Shown piece after piece: positions 7,697 through 19,600 of a stretch of DNA of 51,262 bases; the first letter of the stretch is position 1, and every line of letters begins with the position of its first letter. Made by a program: the position numbers and the translations under genes. Below the pieces are notes generated by a model. That model made no database searches. It was not told the DNA's origin and worked only from the letters and a program-made list of their open reading frames with translations. The stretch is from Candidatus Acinetobacter avistercoris (GTDB taxonomy: Bacteria; Pseudomonadota; Gammaproteobacteria; Pseudomonadales; Moraxellaceae). Location: contig JAHLFF010000326.1 in assembly GCA_018883945.1 (NCBI GenBank), forward strand, positions 1 through 51,262, read 5' to 3'.

Positions 7697-10534
7697 ATGG
7701 ATATACGTGTGCTACCGATTATTATATTACTACCGTTAATACTTGGCACTGTTCTTGTCCTATGGCTGAAAAAATTCTCTCGCGGGGCTACAGCTTTAGG
7801 GGCAATTGGAGTCAGTTTAACAAGCTTTATTCTGTTACTGACTCAAGCCAAAGAGGTTTTGAATGGAAATGCCGTCTCCGAACAATGGCAATGGTTACCC
7901 CAATTTGGAATTGATTTAAGTTTCCGTTTAGATGCATTAGGGCTGATTTTTGCACTTCTCATTTCTGGGATCGGCACCTTAATTTATATTTATGCATATT
8001 ATTATTTAAATCCTAAAAATTCTTTAAGCAAACTATATGCGTTATTAATGTTGTTTATGGCAGCCATGCTCGGCATCTCCCTGTCAAACAACCTAATCGT
8101 GTTACTCGTTTTTTGGGAACTCACCAGTATTTCTTCATTCCTATTGGTTGGATATTGGAGCAATTACGAAGCGGCTCAACGTGGTTCGCGCATGGCATTA
8201 ACCATCACTGGAATGGGTGGTTTAGCGATGTTAGGTGGATTTGTTCTTCTTGGGCAAATCACGGGCACCTATCAAATAGATGAAATATTAACAATGACGT
8301 CGGTCATTCAATCGAGTCCATTGTTTGTTCCTGCTTTGCTCCTCATTTTGCTTGGCGCATTTACAAAGAGTGCGCAATTTCCGTTTCACTTTTGGCTACC
8401 CAATGCCATGGCTGCTCCAACGCCTGTGTCTGCATATCTACATTCTGCGACCATGGTTAAAGCCGGAATTTTCTTATTAGCACGTTTGTTGCCTATTTTT
8501 GTAGGCTCCGCGTTGTATCATAATCTGGTGACTACAGTCGGTCTATTTACCCTCTGTATGGCTGCTTTTTTTGCAATCTTTAAAGAAGATCTAAAAGGTT
8601 TATTGGCTTATTCTACGATTAGTCATTTGGGTCTTATCGTTTGCTTATTGGGGATTGGCTCGCCACTTGCTGTGGCTGCAGCTGTGTTCCATATTATCAA
8701 CCATGCCACCTTTAAAGCTGCACTCTTTATGATTGCAGGGATTATTGACCACGAAACAGGAACACGTGATTTACGTAAATTAAGTGGAATCTGGCAACTC
8801 CTTCCGTTTACTGCGACCTTAACCATGATTACTGCCGCAGCAATGGCAGGTGTACCGTTGACGAATGGTTTCTTGTCTAAAGAAATGTTCTTTACTGAGC
8901 TCCTTACGAATCTATCGGGTGGTTTTGTCATCTTAGCGGCCATCGTCGCGACATTGGCTGGTTTATTCGCAGTGACCTATTCAGTACGCTTAGTCCATGG
9001 CGTATTTTTCGATGGCGACATCGGTAAGAATGTCCCAAATAAAGATGCACATGAACCTCATATCGGGATGCGTTTACCTGCCATTATTTTAGCCAGCTTG
9101 TGTATTTTAGTCGGAATCCTTCCTGCCTTATTAGTCGAACCTATCGTCAATGCAGGTACTCGTGCCAGCATCAATCAAGCTAATTTTGAAGGTGTGCATT
9201 TAGCTATTTGGCATGGTTTTAATCTGCCACTTTTAATGAGCGCCATCGCTTTAATCGGCGGTATCATTTTCTACTTTAGCTTAGCCAAGGGCAGTCGTAT
9301 CCGTGAGATTGACTTAGACCCTATATTGGGCAAGTTACAAGGTAAGTTATTATTTGAAAGCTTTTTAAAGCATTTATTATTAAATTCACGAAAATTAAAA
9401 CGAGCGACTGAAACAGGCTCGTTGCAGAATTACTTGCTGTGGATTGTAGTTTTCACAATCGTTATTGTGGCTATGCCTTTAGTCGGTCAAGGACTGAGTA
9501 CAGGTACACGCGAATTAACGCATGCACCGATGATCGCGATTGTATTCTGGTTACTGCTCTTTTCAGCTTGCTGGATGATGTTATGGTTCCATCACGAACG
9601 CATTAAAGCAGTCCTGATCAGTGGTGCGATTGGCTTAGTTGTGACGATGGTTTTCGTTACGCTTTCTGCACCTGATTTAGCACTCACGCAGATCACTGTC
9701 GATGTAGTCACAACCGTATTGCTGCTCATGAGTTTGTCTCTTTTACCACAACTTACTCCTTATGAATCTTCAGGCTCAAGACGCTGGAGAGATGCGATAA
9801 TTGCGATTGTAGGGGGCTTAGGGGTTGGCTGGATTGCTTGGTTGATTTTAACCCGTGATCACAACTCAATTTCGTGGTTCTTCTTACAGCAATCTATTCC
9901 TTTAGGTGGTGGGTCCAACGTTGTAAACGTGATTTTAGTCGACTTCCGTGGTTTCGATACTTTCGGTGAAATTACCGTATTGGGGATCGCAGCGATTGGT
10001 GCACTTTGTTTAATGGATGGCATGCGTACCCACGGCACAACCATTACCCAAGGCTTAAGCTATCGTTTCAACCCTTCACCGTTGATGTTACGTATGACGA
10101 CTTCTTGGGTGCTGCCTATCGCACTTGTCGTTAGTCTTTACATTTTCTTGCGTGGTCATAATTTACCAGGCGGTGGTTTTATTGCCGGACTGATCACAAC
10201 TATGGCGCTGGTTATTCAATATATTGCATTAGGACAAGATCAAACTGAGCAAATGTTGAAGGCGAAATCTGGACGTCTATATGAAATTTGGATTGGCTCG
10301 GGATTGATGATTGCAGGACTTACAGGTATTGCAGCTTGGTATTGGGGACGTCCATTCCTTACCAGCGCACATATTTATGTAGAACCAATTTTACTCGGAA
10401 AAATGCATTTAGCATCCGCGGCTGCATTTGACGTCGGCGTCTATGTCACTGTTGTTGGTTCAGCCATGCTGATGATTTCAGTATTAGGCGACTCCCGTAA
10501 TACCAGCATCACTGGTCCAGTACCTAAGGGGTAA
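7697..10534 (+). CDS. mnhA: Mrp cation/proton antiporter, fused subunits A and B
   Basis: This 945-residue polytopic membrane protein is the large subunit of the multi-subunit Na+(K+)/H+ antiporter. The N-terminal two thirds are complex I NuoL-like: FWELTS carries the conserved Glu, and FTKSAQFPFHFWLPNAMAAP and PTPVSAYLHSATMVKAG carry the Lys and His of the proton path. A DUF4040-type segment follows (VTLSAPDLALTQITVDVV). The last 200 residues include GHNLPGGGFIAGL, the hallmark of subunit B, so A and B are fused as in other Proteobacteria. I chose ATG 7697 because the first membrane helix starts right after it; an in-frame TTG at 7625 would add 24 polar residues. Neither has a clear ribosome site. 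Confidence 0.93.
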   Translation: MDIRVLPIIILLPLILGTVLVLWLKKFSRGATALGAIGVSLTSFILLLTQAKEVLNGNAVSEQWQWLPQFGIDLSFRLDALGLIFALLISGIGTLIYIYAYYYLNPKNSLSKLYALLMLFMAAMLGISLSNNLIVLLVFWELTSISSFLLVGYWSNYEAAQRGSRMALTITGMGGLAMLGGFVLLGQITGTYQIDEILTMTSVIQSSPLFVPALLLILLGAFTKSAQFPFHFWLPNAMAAPTPVSAYLHSATMVKAGIFLLARLLPIFVGSALYHNLVTTVGLFTLCMAAFFAIFKEDLKGLLAYSTISHLGLIVCLLGIGSPLAVAAAVFHIINHATFKAALFMIAGIIDHETGTRDLRKLSGIWQLLPFTATLTMITAAAMAGVPLTNGFLSKEMFFTELLTNLSGGFVILAAIVATLAGLFAVTYSVRLVHGVFFDGDIGKNVPNKDAHEPHIGMRLPAIILASLCILVGILPALLVEPIVNAGTRASINQANFEGVHLAIWHGFNLPLLMSAIALIGGIIFYFSLAKGSRIREIDLDPILGKLQGKLLFESFLKHLLLNSRKLKRATETGSLQNYLLWIVVFTIVIVAMPLVGQGLSTGTRELTHAPMIAIVFWLLLFSACWMMLWFHHERIKAVLISGAIGLVVTMVFVTLSAPDLALTQITVDVVTTVLLLMSLSLLPQLTPYESSGSRRWRDAIIAIVGGLGVGWIAWLILTRDHNSISWFFLQQSIPLGGGSNVVNVILVDFRGFDTFGEITVLGIAAIGALCLMDGMRTHGTTITQGLSYRFNPSPLMLRMTTSWVLPIALVVSLYIFLRGHNLPGGGFIAGLITTMALVIQYIALGQDQTEQMLKAKSGRLYEIWIGSGLMIAGLTGIAAWYWGRPFLTSAHIYVEPILLGKMHLASAAAFDVGVYVTVVGSAMLMISVLGDSRNTSITGPVPKG

Positions 10535-10537
10535 TTC

Positions 10538-10903
10538 ATGATTAGTTTAGAATTTTTACTCGCTTCTGCCATTGGATTATTGATCGCCACCGGTATTTAC
10601 TTAATCCTTCGTGCCCGAACATTTCCTGTGGTCCTCGGTTTAGCCATGATTGGCTATGCGGTCAACCTTTTCCTTTTTTCAATGGGACGTTTACAGCTCA
10701 GTTCTCCAGCTATTTTGACTGACACCACAAAAGTTTCCGATCCCCTTCCTCAAGCACTGGTATTAACAGCGATTGTCATTGGCTTTGCCACCACGGCATT
10801 TATTGTCCAATTGGCTTTACGCAGTCGTTATGAGTCTGGAACAGATCATATCGACTCCAAAGAAGAACCCGTCAATACCGACTTACGTGAGGATGAGCCT
10901 TAA
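10538..10903 (+). CDS. mnhC: Mrp antiporter subunit C
   Basis: The 121-residue protein is homologous to NuoK of complex I. It has three predicted membrane helices, with GLAMIGYAVNLFLFSMGR in the second and DPLPQALVLTAIVIGFATTA in the third, the stretch most conserved in MnhC/MrpC. A charged, Glu/Asp-rich tail of about 20 residues faces the cytoplasm. It starts three bases after subunit A and ends two bases before subunit D, so it is co-translated with them in the antiporter complex. Confidence 0.95.
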   Translation: MISLEFLLASAIGLLIATGIYLILRARTFPVVLGLAMIGYAVNLFLFSMGRLQLSSPAILTDTTKVSDPLPQALVLTAIVIGFATTAFIVQLALRSRYESGTDHIDSKEEPVNTDLREDEP

Positions 10904-10905
10904 TC

Positions 10906-12711
10906 ATGAACTTTTTCGAATTTTGGCTTGATCATGCACCTGTAATGAGTATTTTAATTCCAGGTTTCACTGCGTTTATCTTGGTTCTTTTGGGTAATCC
11001 AGGTTCTGGTTCACTTTCCCATGACTGGCGTCAACCATGGCGCCGTGGTGTAAGTTGTTTCTCAATGGTACTGGGTTTGATCACAGCAATCTGTTATCTG
11101 ATTCAAGCCAATACAGGCGTTATCACTGTTTATCAGTTAAGCGAGTGGTCTGCGCCTTTCGGTATTGTATTAGTATTAGACAGACTGTCTGCATTCATGC
11201 TGGTACTTTCCTATGCTTTAGCTGTTCCTCTTATTTGGTTCGCAAGCAAAGAATGGGACGAACGTGGCCGATATTTTCACGCCATGTGTCACTTTTTACT
11301 CATGGGTCTATGTGGGGCTTTCCTCACTGGGGATTTGTTTAACCTCTTTGTATTTTTTGAAATCTTATTGATGGCGTCTTATGTCCTGCTTTTGCACGGA
11401 CAAGGTAAAGCACGTTTTCAATTGGGTATTCACTACGTCACCATTAATCTCTTGGCATCTGCCTTGTTTCTCATCGGACTGGGTATGATTTATGGTTCAG
11501 TCGGCAGTTTAAATATGGCGGATGTCAGCCGACTATTACCCACTTTAGCGGGTGATCAATACCAAATCGCTGTTGCGGGTGGTCTATTACTGTTTGTGGT
11601 ATTTGCCATTAAAGCTGCCATATTACCCGTTGGTTTTTGGCTGCCTAAAACCTACGCCGTTGCAACAACCCCAGTCGCTGCGTTATTCACGATTATGACC
11701 AAAGTCGGTATTTATGCGATTATCCGTGTAAATAGCATGGTCTTTAATGATGAACTGTCTCGCGAAATTTTATCCAGCTGGTTATTGCCGATCGGTTTAG
11801 TAACCTCTGTCTATGGTGTTATTGGTGCTATAGGGGCTGAACGCTTACGTCGTTTTGTGGGCTTCATGGTACTTTCATCCGTGGGAACTATCGTTATTGC
11901 TCTGTCCTTAATGAATACCGATGCTTGGACAGCCGCTTTATATTATTTGGTTCACAGTACGATTATTGCTGCTACTTTTTATCTGCTTTGCGGCTGGATC
12001 ACATCACAACGCGGTTCATTTAAAGATCATTTAAAAGTTGCCCCGATGATGAAGCAACAGACTCTAGTGTCTATTTGCTTCTTTATTATCGCGTTAATGA
12101 TGGCTGGATTACCTCCATTTAGTGGCTTCTTTGGTAAGATTTTTATTTTACAAGCCACGGCTGAATCACCTTATCAACTGCTCATCATTATTACGGTCTT
12201 GATCGTGAGCTTGTTGAGTATTATGGCGTTTACCCGTTTAGGATTGGTGATTTTCTGGCGTGCGACAAAGCCTGTAGATAACCCAAATGATGAGGCTTTC
12301 GAGGAATACCAAAAACTTCCTGAAGTCTCCCCTACTCGCAATGATCGCACCATTTATATTTTTCTGACGGGTTTAGTCGCTTATGTCATCTTTGCAAATC
12401 CGATTATGAACTATATTCATCAAACGGCAGTGCAACTGAATGATTCAGCTTTCTATACGAAATCTATCTTAAAAACAGATGAACATGGGCAAGTCATTAG
12501 TGTACAACCTTATGATCCAAACTATTTACCTGACACTAAATATGGCGGTGAATCTGCAGATCCTAATGCGCACTTAATTCCATACATCATTAGTGATAAA
12601 ACGTTGCAGGGCGAACATATTTCAGAATATAAACAACGCCAAATCGAACAACGACAGCTTGAATTAGAACAATCGTCTGATGATTCAAAACTCAAGCCGA
12701 TGGAGCCATAA
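10906..12711 (+). CDS. mnhD: Mrp antiporter subunit D
   Basis: A 601-residue NuoN/NuoM-like membrane subunit. It has the Proton_antipo_M features: FVFFEILLMASYVLL with the conserved Glu, and KAAILPVGFWLPKTYAVAT with the proton-path Lys, followed by PVAALFTIMTKVGIYAI. About 14 helices end near residue 500 (GLVAYVIFANPIMNYI). The last 100 residues are hydrophilic and end in a Gln/Glu-rich stretch (YKQRQIEQRQLELEQSSDD), making it longer than the roughly 500 residues usual for subunit D. The tail is probably cytoplasmic or periplasmic and of unknown role. The next gene starts directly after its stop. Confidence 0.95.
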   Translation: MNFFEFWLDHAPVMSILIPGFTAFILVLLGNPGSGSLSHDWRQPWRRGVSCFSMVLGLITAICYLIQANTGVITVYQLSEWSAPFGIVLVLDRLSAFMLVLSYALAVPLIWFASKEWDERGRYFHAMCHFLLMGLCGAFLTGDLFNLFVFFEILLMASYVLLLHGQGKARFQLGIHYVTINLLASALFLIGLGMIYGSVGSLNMADVSRLLPTLAGDQYQIAVAGGLLLFVVFAIKAAILPVGFWLPKTYAVATTPVAALFTIMTKVGIYAIIRVNSMVFNDELSREILSSWLLPIGLVTSVYGVIGAIGAERLRRFVGFMVLSSVGTIVIALSLMNTDAWTAALYYLVHSTIIAATFYLLCGWITSQRGSFKDHLKVAPMMKQQTLVSICFFIIALMMAGLPPFSGFFGKIFILQATAESPYQLLIIITVLIVSLLSIMAFTRLGLVIFWRATKPVDNPNDEAFEEYQKLPEVSPTRNDRTIYIFLTGLVAYVIFANPIMNYIHQTAVQLNDSAFYTKSILKTDEHGQVISVQPYDPNYLPDTKYGGESADPNAHLIPYIISDKTLQGEHISEYKQRQIEQRQLELEQSSDDSKLKPMEP

Positions 12712-13236
12712 ATGACTCAGAAAATCGCTTTCATTGACCGAGTATTGCCCCACCCTTTTGTTTCGGTAATTGTCGCTATCAGCTGGCTCATGTTGGGTCA
12801 GAGCGCAGAATTATTTGATTTTATCGTTGCGGTTATCTTAGGTTTAATCATTCCTAAAATGACTCAACCTTTTATTGTTCGTACACCCAATATTGATTGG
12901 AAGGTCGCAATAAAACTTATATTTGTCGTGATCTGGGACATTATTATTTGTAACTTCAGAGTTGCTAAACAGGTTTTGGGTCCAACTAAAAACTTACATC
13001 CAAAATGGTTTCGCGTACCGCTTGAAACAGATCATGAGCATGTGAATACACTCCTCGCAATGATTATTACTACTACACCCGGCACGGTCACAGCGGGTAT
13101 TGATCAAGAGCGAGGTGACATTCTCGTCCACATATTGAGTAGTGATGACCCAGAGGCTGAAATACTCGAGATTAAAGCTCGTTATGAAGCGCCTTTAATG
13201 TCCATCTTCCATGCCAAACGAGGAGAAGGTTCATGA
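12712..13236 (+). CDS. mnhE: Mrp antiporter subunit E
   Basis: A 174-residue MnhE/MrpE protein with two or three N-terminal membrane helices and a conserved soluble C-terminal half. The markers are VIWDIIICNFRVAKQVLGP and the TTTPGTVTAGID stretch typical of the family, followed by HILSSDD. Subunit E supports assembly and full activity of the antiporter complex rather than forming the core channel. It starts immediately after mnhD and overlaps mnhF by four bases (ATGA at 13233-13236). Confidence 0.94.
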   Translation: MTQKIAFIDRVLPHPFVSVIVAISWLMLGQSAELFDFIVAVILGLIIPKMTQPFIVRTPNIDWKVAIKLIFVVIWDIIICNFRVAKQVLGPTKNLHPKWFRVPLETDHEHVNTLLAMIITTTPGTVTAGIDQERGDILVHILSSDDPEAEILEIKARYEAPLMSIFHAKRGEGS

Positions 13237-13508
13237 TCATTTTGCCTTATGCTTTGGGAATTTGTTTAGTCGGTATTACCATTTCCATGTTTCTATGCTT
13301 ATACCGTTTGGTGTTGGGACCTTCGATTGTAGATCGACTCCTTGCATTAGATACCTTGTTCTTAAACGCAACCTGTTTAGTGGTTATTCTTGGAATTTAT
13401 TGGGCCAGTACTTCATTGTTTGAAGGTGCGTTATTGATTGCAATGCTCGGCTTTGTATCTACAGCAGCACTGGCACGCTATTTCACCACTGGCCATGTCA
13501 TAGATTAG
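13233..13508 (+). CDS. mnhF: Mrp antiporter subunit F
   Basis: A 91-residue protein with three membrane helices. The motif RLVLGPSIVDRLLALDTL after the first helix, with its conserved Pro and Asp, is diagnostic of MnhF/MrpF. It overlaps the end of mnhE by four bases, so its translation is coupled. Subunit F is a small core membrane component of the antiporter. Confidence 0.94.
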   Translation: MIILPYALGICLVGITISMFLCLYRLVLGPSIVDRLLALDTLFLNATCLVVILGIYWASTSLFEGALLIAMLGFVSTAALARYFTTGHVID

Positions 13509-13517
13509 GAGCATAAA

Positions 13518-13880
13518 ATGCAAATTTTAATGGAAATTTTAGTCTCTATCTTCTTAATCATTGGTACTTTTTTCACCATTATTGGTGGAATTGGCATGGT
13601 GAAGTTGCCCGATTTATTCATGCGATTACATGCGCCAACCAAATCAAGTACCCTTGGATTAGGGAGCTTTTTAATCGCAGCAATGATTTATGCTGCCTTT
13701 CATGGTCGTTTCGGATTTGCTGAAATTTTAATTACAGTGCTGGCATTTATCACTGCTCCAGTATCTGCAAATCTGATCGCTCAAGCTGCAATTCACTTAC
13801 GTCTACGTTCAACCTCTGGTGATGTTCCAGAATCTATTGAACGGCCGCTTCCTTGGCAAAAACCACGTAGAATGAAATAA
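13518..13880 (+). CDS. mnhG: Mrp antiporter subunit G
   Basis: The 120-residue product has three membrane helices. IGMVKLPDLFMRLHAPTKSS matches the most conserved motif of MnhG/MrpG, and TAPVSANLIAQAA the end of the third helix. A ribosome site (TTAGGAG) precedes its ATG. It is the last gene of the six-gene operon (AB fused, C, D, E, F, G), so the complete subunit set of a group 1 Mrp antiporter is present. Such antiporters export Na+ (or K+) in exchange for protons and help in pH and salt tolerance. Confidence 0.94.
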   Translation: MQILMEILVSIFLIIGTFFTIIGGIGMVKLPDLFMRLHAPTKSSTLGLGSFLIAAMIYAAFHGRFGFAEILITVLAFITAPVSANLIAQAAIHLRLRSTSGDVPESIERPLPWQKPRRMK

Positions 13881-13911
13881 TCAATTTGCGCCATGACTAT
13901 CTCAAGTCATG

Positions 13912-13943
13912 AAAAAAACCTAGTCAATCGACTAGGTTTTTTT
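13912..13943. terminator. Bidirectional intrinsic terminator (mnhG / metal-hydrolase gene)
   Basis: A 9-bp stem AACCTAGTC/GACTAGGTT (13917-13925 with 13930-13938) with loop AATC is flanked by A on the left and T on the right, so it works for both converging genes. Confidence 0.85.
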
Positions 13944-13960
13944 AACTCTGTATCAACTAT

Positions 13961-14851
13961 TTAGCTATAGAGTGCAGGCATATTTTCGTGTTGAAAACTT
14001 TCCATATGATATTCAGTGGCTAATTTGTTTTTCCAAAAATCAACGATTTCTGTATAGTCAATTTCGGAAGGATGGAAGTCCTTTTTATAATAAGAAAGAT
14101 ACTCTGGAACAAGTTGTATAAACATTTTCGTAATCAAAAATATACCGTACAAATTTCCCGATACTTTGGGTACGCTTTTTTTATAGTCTTGGATAAATAA
14201 ACGACTGGCCGAATAAAACGTTAAGCTCGCAAATCCAGTGGTGACGCTACGCATCACGCTACGACGGACTTTGTGATCTTTATAAACAGCTTGATAAGTA
14301 TCAAACGCTACAGCTCGATGTTCAATTTCTTCAATGGCATGCCATACCCAAAGTTTAGCTGCATCTTCATCGAGTGTACTTAAAAGTTCAGGATGTCGAA
14401 GAATATAGCCGCCTAAAAGTGCCGTAAAATGTTCAAAAGCACAGGTAATTGCTAACTGTAATTTTGGATGAACTGTACGAATAAATTCATCACGACGTGC
14501 TAACCATGCTTGGAAATTATCAAGTTGATAATCATCTCTACGCCAAGCATCATTAAATTCTGCATGGGCTTTGGAGTGCATTGCCTCCTGCCCAATAAAA
14601 GCGGCAATCTGTGCTTGTAAGCGCTGATCCGTGACTTTATCACGTACATTTCGGACACTGTGCACAAAGAACTGCTCACCAATCGGGAATGTTGAAGACA
14701 ATGCCGTCAAGACATGCGACATCACTGGGGAGTTTGCAAAAAAATGTCGTCGAATCGCTTTCGGATTATAATATAAACGGCGGACGGTGATGCCGAGCGC
14801 TTTAGGGCGATTTAAATATGATTTTTCTTTCGCCCTTTGAGTTATTGTCAT
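13961..14851 (-). CDS. Ferritin-like metal-dependent hydrolase (PF10118 family)
   Basis: The 296-residue protein is mainly helical. It has the metal ligand patterns of the predicted metal-dependent hydrolase family PF10118: IGQEAMHSKAHAEF near residue 88, FEHFTALLGGY near 137, and the EEIEHRAVAFDTYQ motif near 172. These Glu/His pairs suggest a di-iron, ferritin-like site. The true substrate is not known; the family is common in Acinetobacter and Pseudomonas. It is transcribed alone, converging on the Mrp operon, with a lone ATG at 14849-14851 preceded by a weak GTTGAAAC ribosome site. Confidence 0.8.
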   Translation of the reverse strand: MTITQRAKEKSYLNRPKALGITVRRLYYNPKAIRRHFFANSPVMSHVLTALSSTFPIGEQFFVHSVRNVRDKVTDQRLQAQIAAFIGQEAMHSKAHAEFNDAWRRDDYQLDNFQAWLARRDEFIRTVHPKLQLAITCAFEHFTALLGGYILRHPELLSTLDEDAAKLWVWHAIEEIEHRAVAFDTYQAVYKDHKVRRSVMRSVTTGFASLTFYSASRLFIQDYKKSVPKVSGNLYGIFLITKMFIQLVPEYLSYYKKDFHPSEIDYTEIVDFWKNKLATEYHMESFQHENMPALYS

Positions 14852-15090
14852 CGTTTCAACCTACTCTGACTGTTTTAATTCACTCTATATTGTCAGATTG
14901 GTCCATTTTGTATATTGCAAAAAAAGACAGCTAAAACTCGAATCTATACATTTTGCCAACTTTTTCACACTTACTTTCATTCGTCTTTGCAAGATTTAGA
15001 TCTAATCTCTTGTTTTAATAATTTTTTATTTTATTTTTTTATTTCATATTCGAAATGTAACTGTTAGACAAGATCTATCAATAAGCATAA

Positions 15091-15118
15091 AAAAATCCCA
15101 CATTGGTGGGATTTTTTT
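15091..15118 (-). terminator. Intrinsic terminator after gltD
   Basis: AAAAATCCCAC/GTGGGATTTTT pairs over 11 bases (15091-15101 with 15106-15116) around an ATTG loop. In the minus direction it lies about 25 bases after the gltD stop and ends in T. It can also work in the plus direction. Confidence 0.85.
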
Positions 15119-15140
15119 ATATTAACGATTCGATATGGAC

Positions 15141-16613
<1,473 letters not shown>

Positions 16614-16635
16614 CTATATATCTGCAGTAGTGGAA

Positions 16636-19600
16636 TTATTGTGGATCAGCTTGCGTAGTTTTTAATAACGTCTGCAAGTTGGCAGCTTTTGGTTTCACAA
16701 GCCAGAATTTACGGCTATAGAAATCAAACTCATTTCTGATCTTGTACGCCCAAGCACTACCTGTTTCTTTAATATGTTCATCTAGAATGCGACCTAAGAA
16801 ATCTTGGTGTTCTTCCATCGACTCTGTAGAAATACGATTTAACTCAATTAATTCATGGTTATAATGGTCAACAAACTCATTGTCTAAATCAAGTACATAG
16901 GCAAAACCACCGGTCATACCCGCACCGAAGTTATGACCGACTTTACCCAGTACCGTCACAATACCACCCGTCATGTATTCACAACAATGATCGCCAGCAC
17001 CTTCGATAACAGCAAATGCACCCGAGTTACGTACGGCAAAACGCTCACCTGCCGTACCCGCCGCAAATAATTTACCGCCTGTAGCACCATACAAACAGGT
17101 ATTACCAATGATTGCAGTTTCTTGCGTTTGGAATGGTGAACCTTTAGGTGGGAAAATAGAGATGCGACCACCTGCCATTCCTTTACCCACGTAATCGTTC
17201 GCATCGCCTTCAAGTTTAATATGAAGACCGCCTGCATTCCACACGCCTAAAGATTGACCAGCAGTCCCCACTAAATTCATTTGAACAGGATGTACTTCCA
17301 TACTCAAGTTGCCATAGCGTTTCGCAATTTCACCTGAAATACGCGCCCCAATGGAGCGGTCACAGTTGCCGACTGTAAAGTGATACTCACCACCCGTGCC
17401 TGATTCAATGGCAGGAATCATTTGCTCAACCATTTTCTCTGCAAGAATACCTTTATCAAACGGTGCATTGCCTTGAACTTGGCAATACTGCACTTTGCCT
17501 TCTGCTGATGGATGCGACTCCAATAATGCACTGAGGTCAAGATGCGCATGTTTATCGGTTTCACCTGGAAGCATTTCCAGTAAATCTGTACGGCCAATCA
17601 AGTCTTTTAAGCTCGCAACACCTAATGCCGCCAACCATTCACGCGTTTCTTCTGCAATAAAGTGGAAGAAGTTGATCAACATTTCAGGCTCACCAATATA
17701 GTGTTCCTGACGTAAATGATCCTGTTGTGTTGCGACACCCGTTGCACAGTTATTTAAGTGGCAAATACGTAAATATTTACAGCCCAATGCAATCATGGGT
17801 GTAGAACCAAAACCAAAACTCTCAGCACCTAAAATTGCAGCTTTCACTACATCTAGGCCAGTTTTTAAACCGCCATCGGTTTGTACACGAACTTTGCCAC
17901 GTAGATCATTTACGCGAAGTGCTTGATGCGCTTCACTTAAGCCAAGTTCCCATGGAGAACCTGCGTGATGAATCGATGAAAGTGGTGATGCAGCCGTACC
18001 CCCGTCATAACCTGAAATGGTAATAAAGTCCGCATATGCTTTTGCCACACCTGCTGCAATCGTTCCAACACCAGGTTCAGAAACCAGTTTCACCGATACC
18101 ATCGCTTGTGGATTGACTTGTTTCAAGTCAAAGATCAGTTGTGACAAATCTTCGATTGAATAAATATCATGATGCGGTGGTGGTGAAATCAACGTCACGC
18201 CTGGAACTGAGTAACGTAAACGTGCAATTAAGCCATTCACTTTACCCCCCGGTAACTGACCACCCTCACCCGGTTTTGCACCTTGTGCGACTTTAATTTG
18301 TAAAACTTCAGCAGACACTAAATACGCAGGCGTAACACCAAAACGTCCAGATGCAATCTGTTTGATTTTTGAATTACGAATGGTGCCATAGCGAGCTGGG
18401 TCTTCACCGCCCTCACCTGAGTTTGAACGACCACCAATCGTATTCATCGCAATGGCAATCGCTTCATGTGCTTCTGGAGACAGCGCACCCAACGACATGC
18501 CCGCTGAGTCAAAACGCGGTAAAATTTCAGCGACATCTTCCACTTGATCCAGTGGAATTGGATTGTCAGTTTTAAGTTTTAATAAATCACGAATAGTTGC
18601 CACTGGGCGGTTATTCACCAACTCAGCATATTCTTTAAAGTCAGCATATTGACCAGAGCGCACTGACTTATGTAAAGCGTTGATAACGTCTGGATTAAAC
18701 GCATGGTATTCCTTATCGAATACGAATTTCAGCAACCCGCCTTGTTCGATAGGCTTACGTGTCTTCCATGCAAGTTCTGCTAACTTTTTCAAATCATTTT
18801 CAAGATCAACAAAAGTTGCACCTTTAATACGACTTGGTACACCAATGAAGCATTTATTCACGACTTCTTCTGACAAACCAACAGCTTCAAATAATTGTCC
18901 ACCGCGATAAGACGCAACTGTAGAAATTCCCATTTTTGAAAGAACTTTTAATAAGCCTTTTTCAATACCTTTACGGAAATTGGCTTGGGCATGGATTGGA
19001 TCACCCAACAACTCACCTTTTGCCACTAAATCATTGATCACATCATAAGCCAAGTATGGATAAATGGCTGTTGCACCAAAACCGAGAATCACAGCAAACT
19101 GATGCGCATCACGAGCGAGTGCTGTTTCTACAATAATATTGGCATCAGTACGTAAACCCACTTGGATTAAGTAATGATGTATTGCACCCGTCACCATTGC
19201 AGCATTCGCAGGTAAGTAACCTTGACGAATTTTACGATCAGAAATCACCAATAAAGTTTTACCAGCACGAATCGCTTGAGCTGCTTCTTCACAAATACGA
19301 GTAATTGCTGCTTCAGAACCTTCAGCTTCAGGATAGTTCAAATCGAGATCGGCAATTTCATAGCCTTTACGACCCAAAGTACGAATTTGATGCATTTTCG
19401 ATTTTGATAATACTGGACTTGAAATAATCAATCGATCAGCATGTTCAGGACTTTGTTCAAATACATTCTGTTCACGACCCAGACATGTCTCAAGTGACAT
19501 CACAATCGATTCACGTAATGGATCGATCGGTGGATTGGTCACTTGCGCAAATTGTTGACGGAAGTAATCTGAAACATGACGTACTTGACGCGACAATACG

